Under the pieces are notes generated by a model. That model did no database searches, had not been told where the DNA came from, and saw only the letters and a list, made by a program, of their open reading frames with translations. Below, in pieces: positions 8,493-16,643 of a DNA stretch of 64,000 bases. Numbering within the stretch: position 1 is the stretch's first letter; every line of letters begins with the position of its first letter. Origin of the DNA: an uncultured Campylobacter sp. GTDB lineage: Bacteria; Campylobacterota; Campylobacteria; Campylobacterales; Campylobacteraceae. The position numbers were made by a program, and so were the translations under genes. Location of the stretch: NCBI RefSeq assembly GCF_937921625.1, contig NZ_CAKZTI010000025.1, positions 1-64,000 of the forward strand, given 5' to 3'.

Positions 8493-9644
8493 TTGTTTGA
8501 ATCTATGCGCGCGGCACGCTCGCTAAGCCCCCTATTTCTGGGGATTTTCTTTATGTTTATCGGCGACGCGCTAGTCATCGCAAGCGCGGGCATCATGCTA
8601 AAAGAATCCGGCCACAGCGAGCTTGAGATCGGACTAATTTCGGCGTTTTTCTTTTTAGGGGCGATCTTTAGCGGCTTTTTTGTGCCTTCGATAATCGGCG
8701 CACTCTCATACGTGCGAGCGTATGCGGTCTTTACGGCGCTTTTCGGAATTGCCGCAATGCTGCACGATCTTGGCTCAAACCTCGTATATTGGGCAATTTT
8801 GCGCTTCATTTTGGGCTTTTGCTACTACGCGCTTTTGATGATAATCGAAAGCTGGATAAACTCAAAGATCACAAACTCCATCCGCTCCCGCGTGCTGGCG
8901 ATCTACGAAGCGGTTTTTTACGGCGCGTTTGCGATAGGAGTTGCAATTTTAGCGCTAAATTTCGGAACGATGAAAGTTTTCGTGCTAAGCGCATTTTTCA
9001 TCATCCTAGCGCTGCTGCCGGTAAATTTAATCCGCTTCAATCCTCCTAGAGTCCCCGCTCGCATGCGAATTTCGATGCCGCAAATCTCGATCGTGCCGCC
9101 GCTTGCGTTTGCGACGGTGGTTTGCGCGGGCATTTTGATTAACGGCTTTTTTTCGATGGCGAGCGTTTTCGTGCTAAGCGCAGGGCTTGGAGTGGGCTCG
9201 GTGGGCGCATTTATGGGATCTGCGATGGTTGGAGGCTTCCTATCGCAGCTTGTTTGCGGCGTAATCTCGGATAAATTCGGCCGCAAACGCGCCATAATGA
9301 TAGTTTGCGCCATCGGCATCGCAGCTTGCGCAGCGCTGTTTTTTGCCAAGAGCTTCATCCTAACGTGCGCGCTCGCGCTGATGTTAGGATTCGGCGCCTT
9401 TCCTTTGTATTCGCTTGCCATCGCGCGCGCAAACGACTCCATCACCGGCGAAGGCGCATCTCGCGTGCAAATTTCGGCAGCGATGCTTTTTATCTATTCG
9501 AGCGCGTCGCTCTGCTCGCCTTTGATCATCGGCGCGATGATGAAATTCTTGGGCGCAAACGGCTTTATCTGGGTATTTTTCGCGGCGATGAGCTTTTTAT
9601 TTATATTTGCTATCTTCCGCCCCGAGATCGCGCCGAAAAGATAG
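8493..9644 (+). CDS. MFS transporter, YcaD-like
   Basis: Twelve-helix major facilitator superfamily transporter of 383 residues, all hydrophobic segments with short loops. The motif-A-like loop GVISDKFGRKRAIM between helices in the second half is characteristic. The general pattern resembles the YcaD group of uncharacterised MFS proteins; substrate and direction of transport cannot be read from the sequence. Start TTG at 8493 is preceded by AAGGAAAAG (8481-8489); an in-frame ATG at 8505 is the alternative. It is convergent with the next MFS gene, only 10 bases apart, but the two proteins belong to different MFS subgroups. Confidence 0.8.
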   Translation: MFESMRAARSLSPLFLGIFFMFIGDALVIASAGIMLKESGHSELEIGLISAFFFLGAIFSGFFVPSIIGALSYVRAYAVFTALFGIAAMLHDLGSNLVYWAILRFILGFCYYALLMIIESWINSKITNSIRSRVLAIYEAVFYGAFAIGVAILALNFGTMKVFVLSAFFIILALLPVNLIRFNPPRVPARMRISMPQISIVPPLAFATVVCAGILINGFFSMASVFVLSAGLGVGSVGAFMGSAMVGGFLSQLVCGVISDKFGRKRAIMIVCAIGIAACAALFFAKSFILTCALALMLGFGAFPLYSLAIARANDSITGEGASRVQISAAMLFIYSSASLCSPLIIGAMMKFLGANGFIWVFFAAMSFLFIFAIFRPEIAPKR

Positions 9645-9654
9645 CTTTAAAATT

Positions 9655-10845
9655 TTAAATTTTTTCGTAGATCAAAAATTTATAATAAAACGCCGCGATT
9701 GCGAACATAAAGCCCATGCCGAAGGTGATTTGCGAAAGCGAAAATCCAAGCTCGAAAAAAAATCCGATCGCAGCCGACACGAGCGTCGCGACGATGAAAT
9801 ACGCCATATCGTTGTAAGCGATGACGCGCCCAAAAAACTCCCTATCGACGTGGCTTTGCAGCTGCGTAAAAGAATACGACCACACCGTCGTGATGAAAAA
9901 TCCCGCCGCGATCATGCCCGCAAACGAAAGCCAGTAGTTAAACTCTAGCACCGCCCACAGCCCGATGCCCGCAAACTGCCCCAGCAATAGCCAAAAAAAC
10001 GTATGTTTATTCACGATCTTGCTTAGCCATATCTGTCCGAAAAACGCAGCCGCCGAGCGCGACATATTCATAAGCCCGATGACTAGCGATGCGCTTAAAA
10101 TTTCTTTGTATTTGTACTTCGCAAGAAGCGCGATGAGATTGTCGTAGGTGGTGACGGCGACAAAGGCGTGAAGGACGATGAGATGTACGACCAAAGGATG
10201 CGAGCGCAGGTAAGAAAAGCCCTCCTTTAGCATCTTAAACACGGGCTCTGGCGCATTTCTTGCAAGGTCTTTAAAATTTAGCCGCAGCAGGATAAAAAAC
10301 GAAAAAACGTATAAGCAAAAATCCAAAATAAATGCCGCTCGCACGCCGAAATAGTGGATAAAAATACCCGCGCTCGCCATGCCGAAAGTATATGTGATCG
10401 TCCAAATAATGCCCGTCATCTCGTTGGCAAGCTTGAGATAGGGGCGACTTAGAAATTTCGGCAGCGTAGATGATTCGGTTTGGAAAAACAGCGTGCCTGC
10501 GACGCTGCGCACGACCACGATCAAAAGCAGCAGCCACAAATAATCCAAACTATCGATAAAAATCAGCATGAAAATACTGATCATCTCGGTTATGAACATC
10601 GCCGTCATCAACGGCTTTGGTTGAAATTTATCCACGATGATGCCGTTGATGGGCGCTAAAAAAACGTTCGGTACGAACGAAACGACGCCCACCGCCGTGA
10701 TCGCCCATACCGGCGCGCCAAGCTCTATGAGCAGCGTAGCGACCCCCACCACCGAAAACCACAAGCCGAACATACATATAAAACCCGCCGAAAAGAGCAG
10801 GCGGTAGTTGCGCGAATGGCGAAGCAGTACGATGTATCTGATCAT
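9655..10845 (-). CDS. MFS transporter, EntS/MFS_3-like
   Basis: 396-residue integral membrane protein with about twelve hydrophobic segments. The N-terminus (LLRHSRNYRLLFSAGFICMF) and the GIIVDKFQPKPLM loop match the MFS_3 group that includes exporters such as EntS and several drug pumps. No substrate can be named. ATG at 10845 has only a weak ribosome site (GGGATAAA). It faces away from qmcA, and the gap between them (10846-10963) can hold both promoters. Confidence 0.78.
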   Translation of the reverse strand: MIRYIVLLRHSRNYRLLFSAGFICMFGLWFSVVGVATLLIELGAPVWAITAVGVVSFVPNVFLAPINGIIVDKFQPKPLMTAMFITEMISIFMLIFIDSLDYLWLLLLIVVVRSVAGTLFFQTESSTLPKFLSRPYLKLANEMTGIIWTITYTFGMASAGIFIHYFGVRAAFILDFCLYVFSFFILLRLNFKDLARNAPEPVFKMLKEGFSYLRSHPLVVHLIVLHAFVAVTTYDNLIALLAKYKYKEILSASLVIGLMNMSRSAAAFFGQIWLSKIVNKHTFFWLLLGQFAGIGLWAVLEFNYWLSFAGMIAAGFFITTVWSYSFTQLQSHVDREFFGRVIAYNDMAYFIVATLVSAAIGFFFELGFSLSQITFGMGFMFAIAAFYYKFLIYEKI

Positions 10846-10931
10846 AAAATTTTATCCCGTAAATTTAATATAAAAAATCTATCGAAATTGTATCACGGCG
10901 CGCCTTAAAAGCCAAAATAAGCTAAAAATGC

Positions 10932-10937
10932 TATAAT
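10932..10937 (+). promoter_or_regulatory. -10 box for qmcA-nfeD
   Basis: A perfect TATAAT lies 26 bases before the qmcA start codon. No good -35 is visible, which is common for vegetative promoters of campylobacters. Confidence 0.55.
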
Positions 10938-10963
10938 TGCGAAATTTTAATTCAGGAGTGAAA

Positions 10964-11884
10964 ATGGAAGGGTTCGTAACTACGGTAATAGTATTTTGCG
11001 TCCTCATCGCGGCAATTCTAAAGATGGGGGTCAAGATCGTCTCACAATCCGAAATTTTGATCATCGAGCGGCTGGGTCGCTTTCATAAGGTGCTAGACGG
11101 CGGCTTTCACATCATCGTGCCGTTTTTTGACGCGGTGCGCGCGAAGATGAGCGTGCGCGAGCAGCTGGTGGATATCAGCAAACAGCAAGTCATCACCAAA
11201 GATAACGTCAACATAAGCGTCGACGGTATCGTCTTTTTGAAGGTCATCGACGGCAAGATGGCGCTTTACAATGTCGAGGATTATCGCCGCGCGATTTCAA
11301 ATTTAGCGATGACGACGCTACGTAGCGCGATCGGCGAGATGAGCTTAGACAGCACGCTTAGCTCGCGCGATCAGCTAAATTCCAAACTGCAAATCGCTCT
11401 GGGCGACGCTGCGGATAACTGGGGCGTAAAGATCATGCGCGTGGAGATCTCCGAAATTTCGGTACCGCACGGCATCGAAGAGGCGATGAATATGCAGATG
11501 AAAGCCGAGCGCGAAAAGCGCGCGATCGAGCTTAAAGCCGAGGCGGAAAAAGCAGCCCTCATCCGAAACGCCGAAGCGCTAAAGCAGGAGAAGGTTCTCG
11601 AAGCCGAGGCGATCGAGCGTATGGCGGATGCGAAAAAATATGAGCAGATCGCGCTCGCGCAAGGTCAAAAGGACGCGATGGACAATATAAATTTAGCGAT
11701 GAGCGCTTCCAGCTTTGCGGCGGAATACCTGCTCGCGCAGGGTCGCGTAAACGCCTTCAGCGAGCTGTCCAAAAACCCGAGCAAGGATAAAATTTTAATC
11801 CCTTACGAAACGAGTGAGCTTATCGGCTCTCTTAGCGTGCTTAAAGAATTCCTCGGCAAAAACGGCGCGAAGGATGCTAAATGA
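10964..11884 (+). CDS. qmcA: SPFH/band-7 membrane protein QmcA
   Basis: Stomatin/prohibitin-family protein anchored by one N-terminal membrane helix (about residues 3-25), followed by an SPFH domain (IIERLGRFHKVLDGGFHIIVPF onward) and a long Ala/Glu/Lys-rich coiled coil (about residues 170-240). Such proteins form membrane microdomain scaffolds and often act with FtsH or an NfeD partner. ATG at 10964 is chosen because AGGAG (10954-10958) sits five bases before it; the open frame continues nine codons upstream without a ribosome site. It overlaps nfeD as ATGA. Confidence 0.88.
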   Translation: MEGFVTTVIVFCVLIAAILKMGVKIVSQSEILIIERLGRFHKVLDGGFHIIVPFFDAVRAKMSVREQLVDISKQQVITKDNVNISVDGIVFLKVIDGKMALYNVEDYRRAISNLAMTTLRSAIGEMSLDSTLSSRDQLNSKLQIALGDAADNWGVKIMRVEISEISVPHGIEEAMNMQMKAEREKRAIELKAEAEKAALIRNAEALKQEKVLEAEAIERMADAKKYEQIALAQGQKDAMDNINLAMSASSFAAEYLLAQGRVNAFSELSKNPSKDKILIPYETSELIGSLSVLKEFLGKNGAKDAK

Positions 11885-12444
11885 ACGCGCTGATTTTTAT
11901 CATAATCGGCGTGATTTTGGCGATCGTCGAGCTTTTGGTGATGGATTTTACCTTTATATTTTTCAGCGCCGGATTTTTCATCACGGGGCTTTTGAGCTTC
12001 GGCTTTCATCTTGATTGGGACGTGCAAATTCTGCTTTCGTTCGTGCTTTCGTTCGTGCTTCTAATCGCACTTAAAAGGCCTCTAAAATCGCGCTTTTTCA
12101 AACCCGAAGAGAAACACGAGGATAATTTTTTGGACGAGAGCGGCACCGGCACCGTCAAAAACGGCATGGTCTATTTCAAAGGTACATTTTGGAAAAGCGA
12201 TGAAATTTCAGATCTTAACGAAGGCGACCGCGTCGAAATTTTAGGCGTAAAAAACGGCCAGATCGTGGTTAAAAAAGATAGCAATCGAAATTCTAGCGGC
12301 GCAGACAGCGTAAATTTAAATGACGGCGACGTAAATTTAGGCGACGCGGACGCGGACGATAAAAATTCTAACGCCGCCGCGAGCAAAGACGCGCAAAGCT
12401 CTGGCGCTAAACAAGAAGCGTCCGCAGATCCGAAAGAGGCGTAG
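11881..12444 (+). CDS. nfeD: NfeD-like membrane protein
   Basis: Short NfeD-family partner of the SPFH protein encoded immediately upstream. Two to three membrane helices fill residues 1 to about 60, followed by a small OB-fold-type domain (about 80-135, with TGTVKNGMVYFKGTFWKS and GDRVEILGVKNGQIVV). The last 50 residues are an Asn/Asp/Ala/Ser-rich tail (from about residue 135) with AAATTTA-coded steps; it is not part of the family fold and resembles the low-complexity additions seen in other genes here. ATGA overlap with qmcA supports a common function in membrane quality control. Confidence 0.85.
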   Translation: MNALIFIIIGVILAIVELLVMDFTFIFFSAGFFITGLLSFGFHLDWDVQILLSFVLSFVLLIALKRPLKSRFFKPEEKHEDNFLDESGTGTVKNGMVYFKGTFWKSDEISDLNEGDRVEILGVKNGQIVVKKDSNRNSSGADSVNLNDGDVNLGDADADDKNSNAAASKDAQSSGAKQEASADPKEA

Positions 12445-12445
12445 A

Positions 12446-12796
12446 GTGAGCGCTAAAACCGCACCGAAAAAAGCGATAAACAGCAAAGATGAAATTTTAA
12501 AATTTTTATCGTCGCAAAAAAAGAGGCTTTTTGCGGTGGGCGTTACCGAGCTAGGACTTTTCGGCAGCTACGCCAAAGGTAGCGCCGACGCGTTTTCGGA
12601 CATCGACATCGTGATCGAAACCGATGGAGCAAAAATGGCAAAAAATTTAGGAAACCCATTTTCGGCGCTGGTCTTTTTAGACGATTTTAAAAAAAAGCTA
12701 TCCTGCAAATTTAATGTAAATGTCGATCTGTGCGATACTACCTCTTTAAGTCGCGAAGAAAAAATGAAGCTGCTGCAAGGAGCGATTTATGTTTGA
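12446..12796 (+). CDS. mntA: MntA-like minimal nucleotidyltransferase (type VII antitoxin)
   Basis: 116-residue DNA-polymerase-beta-fold nucleotidyltransferase. It has the exact GS-x10-D-x-D signature: GS at residues 40-41 and D52-I-D54. In the HepT-MntA (HEPN-MNT) modules this enzyme AMPylates a tyrosine in the partner HEPN toxin and so neutralises it. The partner follows with an 8-base overlap, which makes the assignment strong. Start is GTG at 12446, two bases after the nfeD stop, with AAAGAGG upstream; the pair may therefore be read through from qmcA-nfeD. Confidence 0.85.
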   Translation: MSAKTAPKKAINSKDEILKFLSSQKKRLFAVGVTELGLFGSYAKGSADAFSDIDIVIETDGAKMAKNLGNPFSALVFLDDFKKKLSCKFNVNVDLCDTTSLSREEKMKLLQGAIYV

Positions 12797-13163
12797 AAGA
12801 TCAAGCGTCGAGCGATTAAAAAAGATATCTGATAAAATTTCATCCATCCTAAAAAAATGCGAGGGCGGCGCAGCGCAGGCTCTTGCCGACGAGGATGTTT
12901 TGCAGCCCGCGATAATGATGCAGTTCATAAATATCCACGCCCTGCTAAAGGGGCTGCAAGAAAGCAACGATTTGCAGGCTTTGGCGATCTTTAGCAAAGA
13001 TGAAATAAGAGCTATCAACGCCACCAGAAATATCGCTTCGCACGAATACGAACGGCTAAATTTTGAACTGATAGAGATAGCTATCAAGGACTATCTGCCG
13101 ACGCTAAATCAAAAAATCACCAGCGCACTAAAGCCGTATCGCAAAGGCAAACCGGAAGGATAA
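12789..13163 (+). CDS. hepT: HepT-like HEPN-domain toxin (DUF86 type)
   Basis: 124-residue, mostly helical HEPN protein. It contains RNIASHEY (residues 80-87), matching the R-x4-H-x-Y motif of HepT; R80 and H85 would form the RNase site of the dimer and Y87 would be the residue AMPylated by MntA. ATG at 12789 lies inside the end of mntA. Its last codons carry the ribosome site (GGAAGGA, 13154-13160) for mqnC, whose start is two bases after the hepT stop, so toxin and menaquinone gene look translationally linked. Confidence 0.85.
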   Translation: MFERSSVERLKKISDKISSILKKCEGGAAQALADEDVLQPAIMMQFINIHALLKGLQESNDLQALAIFSKDEIRAINATRNIASHEYERLNFELIEIAIKDYLPTLNQKITSALKPYRKGKPEG

Positions 13164-13165
13164 AT

Positions 13166-14215
13166 TTGAAAAGACTAAGTATAGATGAAGCCTTAAATTT
13201 AATAGAACATGCCAATCTAAACGAGCTTGGGCGCGCGGCGTTTGCGCGCAAGCTCGAGCTGCATCCTGACCGCGTCACGACCTTCATCATCGATCGAAAC
13301 ATAAACTACACCAACGCCTGCATGATAGATTGCAAATTTTGCGCATTTTATCGCCACGCAAGCGACGCAGATGCCTATGTGCTGAGCTTTGAACAGATTA
13401 GCGAAAAGATCGAGGAGCTCATCGCCGTGGGCGGCACGCAAATTTTATTTCAAGGCGGCGTCCATCCGAAGCTGAAAATCGAATGGTACGAGGATCTGGT
13501 GGAGTTCATCCGCAAAAATTACCCGAGCATCACGATCCACGGCTTCTCGGCAATCGAGATCGATTATATCGCGCGCCTTAGCCGCATCAGCACGCTTGAA
13601 GTGCTTCGCAGGCTGCAAGCCAAGGGGCTCTACTCGATGCCCGGAGCCGGAGCCGAAATTTTAAGCGACCGCGTGCGAGAGCTAGTAGCGCCGCGCAAAA
13701 GCGATAGCGCCACGTGGCTTAGAGTGCACGAGGAGGCGCACGGCATCGGCATGAAAACGACCGCCACGATGATGTTCGGCACGCTTGAGAGCACGCGCGA
13801 GATCGTGGAGCACTGGGATAAAATCCGCGAGCTGCAAGACCGCACGGGTGGCTTTCGAGCGTTCATTTTGTGGAGTTTTCAGGGGCAAAACACCCGCCTT
13901 TTGCGCGAGCATCCCGAGATTAAAAAGCAAAGTCCGAACCGCTACCTGCGCCTGCTCGCCGTCTCGCGGCTATTTTTGGATAATTTCAAAAACATCCAAA
14001 GCAGCTGGGTCACGCAGGGCAGCTACATCGGGCAGCTGGCGCTGAAATTCGGCGCGAACGATCTGGGAAGTACGATGATGGAGGAAAACGTCGTAAAGGC
14101 GGCGGGCGCGAGCTTTCGGATGAGTAAGGACGAGATGATAGCGCTGATCCGCGACGTAAGCGAAATACCCGCCAAGCGCAACACCAACTACGATATTTTG
14201 GAGACTTACGCTTAG
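13166..14215 (+). CDS. mqnC: cyclic dehypoxanthine futalosine synthase MqnC
   Basis: Radical-SAM enzyme of the futalosine menaquinone pathway, cyclising dehypoxanthine futalosine. The cluster-binding motif is C52-x3-C56-x2-C59 within NACMIDCKFCAFYR, followed by the family segments GGTQILFQGGVHPKL and YSMPGAGAEILSDRVR. At 349 residues it has the expected length. Start TTG at 13166, five bases after GGAAGGA. Menaquinone is the respiratory quinone of campylobacters and feeds the fcc-type system further along this window. The unusual point is its position behind a toxin-antitoxin pair. Confidence 0.94.
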   Translation: MKRLSIDEALNLIEHANLNELGRAAFARKLELHPDRVTTFIIDRNINYTNACMIDCKFCAFYRHASDADAYVLSFEQISEKIEELIAVGGTQILFQGGVHPKLKIEWYEDLVEFIRKNYPSITIHGFSAIEIDYIARLSRISTLEVLRRLQAKGLYSMPGAGAEILSDRVRELVAPRKSDSATWLRVHEEAHGIGMKTTATMMFGTLESTREIVEHWDKIRELQDRTGGFRAFILWSFQGQNTRLLREHPEIKKQSPNRYLRLLAVSRLFLDNFKNIQSSWVTQGSYIGQLALKFGANDLGSTMMEENVVKAAGASFRMSKDEMIALIRDVSEIPAKRNTNYDILETYA

Positions 14216-14769
14216 GTGCGGGGTTTGCGCGTTTGCGGCAGAAATTTTTATGCGTTTGCGGCTAGAGAATTTAGCGGTAAAATTTTGTCTTAAAACAGAT
14301 GGCGAATTTTTGCGATCGCGAGCGTGGAATTTTGCAACGGAATTTAAAATTTTGATATGGGTGCGGGTTTAAATTTACTGGCGCAAGCGGAATTTGCGCG
14401 GTAAAATTTCATTTCGCTACGGAATTTCGCCTTAAAATTTTGCGGACGCGAAATTATACGCCGCAAGATCAACACGGCGGAGACGGCGCGTGAGAGATAT
14501 TTCGTTTACAATGCTTGCCGTATTTGGGTGCGGATATATTTCGTCTCGTACTGCGAATACGGCGCGACGCGGTGTTTCGGGCGCTGAAATTTTACAAAAA
14601 TGCGGCGCGATTAAATTTCAAATTTTAAAGCGGAATGGGCAAAACTGCCTTGGCGCGAAATTTTAAAAGCGAGCCCTGGTGCAAATTTTAAAAGCGTCTC
14701 GGCTGCGTCAAAATTTTAAAACCACGCCTGCAAGAACGATGAAATTTAAAAATTTTATAAAGGAAAACG
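14216..14769. other. intergenic region with scattered AAATTT-type words
   Basis: 554 bases with no open frame worth calling. It consists of GC-rich stretches separated by AAATTTT-like words at irregular spacing. The last 30 bases carry the AAAGGA ribosome site of the M16-fold gene. Confidence 0.6.
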
Positions 14770-16029
14770 ATGGAAAAAAAAGAGATTTCACTCAAAACTA
14801 AAGGCGGCAAGAGCGCTAAAATCGACTTTTTGTATCAGTTTGATGATTCGCTGCCGGTGGCGAGCTTCAAGTTAATTTTTAAAGCAAGCGGTGCGGTGAG
14901 CGAGAAGACCCCAGGTCTTGCGCGCATCTGTGCGGGCGTTTTGGGCGAGGGCTCAAAGACGCTAGGAGTGAGCGAATTTCACCGCAAGCTCGATATCCGC
15001 GCGGTCGAAATCAGCGCCGCGAGCAATTTTGAAACCTTCGGCATCCAGCTAAACTGCCTAAAAGAGCACTTCGATTTCGGCTTAGACATGCTGCGAGAGC
15101 TGCTTAAAGAGCCCAATTTAACGCCCTCGGTGCTAGAAAAGCTAAAAATGCAAACCATAGGCGAGCTCGCCGTGCTAAAAAGCGAGTTCGATTACATCGC
15201 GACATGCAACCTCAAAGCGCTTCTGTATCCACGCACGAGGCTCGAGCAACCGCTTATAGGCGACGAGGCGAGCGTAGAGCGGATCACGATGAAGGATGTG
15301 CGGGAGTTTTTCGCCTCGCTGAGTTTAGAGAATTTATACGTCGTTTTATGCGGCGACGTGAGCGATAAAAACCCGAAAATCGCGGAAATTCTAAGCCTTT
15401 TTGCAAGCGGAGAAAAGCGCGAGCTGCCGTTTTTCACGCCGAGCGATGCGAAAAAAATAAAGATCCAAAAGGAGCAGACGCAGCAGGCCTACATCTACTT
15501 CGGCGCGCCTTTTGCGCTGCCGAAGGAGCAGGAGTTCATCGCAAACACCGCGCTATTCGTGCTCGGAAGCAGCGGTTTCGGCAGCAGGCTGATGGAGCGC
15601 ATCCGCGTCAAGCACGGGCTTGCGTACTCGGTCTATGCGCGCGGTGATTTCGAGCTTAGCCGCCGCGAGTTTTGGGGCTATCTGCAGACCAAAAACGAAA
15701 ATTTACAAAACGCCGCCGCGCTCGTAAAAGAGGAGATCGCGAAATTTATCGCATCTGGCGTGAGCGAAGCGGAGCTGAAAAGCGCAAAAAAATTCCTAAT
15801 CGGAAGCGCCGTGCTACAAAAAGAGACGATGTTCAAGCGAGCGGCGATCGCGCAGAGCGAGTATTACAAGGGCTATGCATTCGGCGAGTTCGAGCGAAAT
15901 TTAAAGCGCATCGAGACGCTAAAACTAGGAGCACTTAACGATTTCATCAAGTCGCACGACGAGATCATGAACCTAAGCTTTTCCGTCATTTGCGACGAGG
16001 CCGCCGCGAAAAAGGGGCTTAAAATTTAG
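14770..16029 (+). CDS. M16-fold protein lacking the zinc-protease motif
   Basis: 419 residues with the two-lobed M16 layout: N-terminal half (about 10-210) and C-terminal half with the substrate-cradle signature SSGFGSRLMERIRVKHGLAYSVYA (starting near residue 270; first residues SSGFGSRLMERI shown). In active M16 enzymes the first half has HxxEH in the context GLAHxxEH. Here the same place (about residues 48-55) reads GLARICAGVL, so both histidines and the glutamate are gone. It is best seen as a non-catalytic partner or chaperone of the family, comparable to the inactive subunits of M16 heterodimers; no active partner is encoded next to it. ATG 14770 follows AAAGGA. Function unknown. Confidence 0.82.
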   Translation: MEKKEISLKTKGGKSAKIDFLYQFDDSLPVASFKLIFKASGAVSEKTPGLARICAGVLGEGSKTLGVSEFHRKLDIRAVEISAASNFETFGIQLNCLKEHFDFGLDMLRELLKEPNLTPSVLEKLKMQTIGELAVLKSEFDYIATCNLKALLYPRTRLEQPLIGDEASVERITMKDVREFFASLSLENLYVVLCGDVSDKNPKIAEILSLFASGEKRELPFFTPSDAKKIKIQKEQTQQAYIYFGAPFALPKEQEFIANTALFVLGSSGFGSRLMERIRVKHGLAYSVYARGDFELSRREFWGYLQTKNENLQNAAALVKEEIAKFIASGVSEAELKSAKKFLIGSAVLQKETMFKRAAIAQSEYYKGYAFGEFERNLKRIETLKLGALNDFIKSHDEIMNLSFSVICDEAAAKKGLKI

Positions 16030-16643
16030 CCCGTCACGGCGCGTATCTGCAGTCGGCATAAATGGATAAATTTTAAATTTATAAAGCGGCGCGGGCCGCG
16101 CTAAATTTTACTTTTGCGCTCTGTTTGCGTACGGCTTGTGCGTTTAAATTTAAAACCGCGCCTGCGTCGCACTAAAATTTACGGGCTTTGCAGAAGCGAT
16201 TAAATTTACGAGCCTTGCAAGAACGGCTAAATTTAAAGGCGCCGTGTACGACTCGGTAAAATTTCAGCGCGCAAAATAAAGCCCGATTTCGCACGCCGTT
16301 TGCAAGCCGCGTAGTGAAATTTAAAAGATGATGCGCGCGCATCTCTTTCGGATCGTACGGTTTGCAAATCGTGCCGTGAAATTTAAAGCGATCGTACTCT
16401 GTTTTAAAACCCGGTGCGCGCCGAAAAGACGCGGTTGCCAAACAAAGTGCGCGCAAACGAGTAAAATTTACAGGCGCAGCCGGCAAGCAAATTTGCCGCA
16501 ATAACGAAATTTCGAGCAAATTTAAACAAGCGTTCGATGCAGCGCGTAAAATTTCGATCAAATTTAGGCGAGCGATTCCACTGCGGCGTATAAAATTTCG
16601 CAGCGCGAGGGCTTAAACGCCTATCAAATTTAAAGGATGAAAA
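16030..16643. repeat. array of spaced AAATTT units upstream of recG
   Basis: 614 gene-free bases. From about 16173 the units TAAAATTTACGGGC, TAAATTTACGAGCC, TAAATTTAAAGGCG and TAAAATTTCAGCGC begin at 16173, 16201, 16228 and 16257, about 28 bases apart, and looser copies continue to the recG start. The segments between share GC-rich words such as CTTGCA and GCGC. The block resembles other spaced arrays at 47531-47611 and 61541-61669. Confidence 0.7.
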
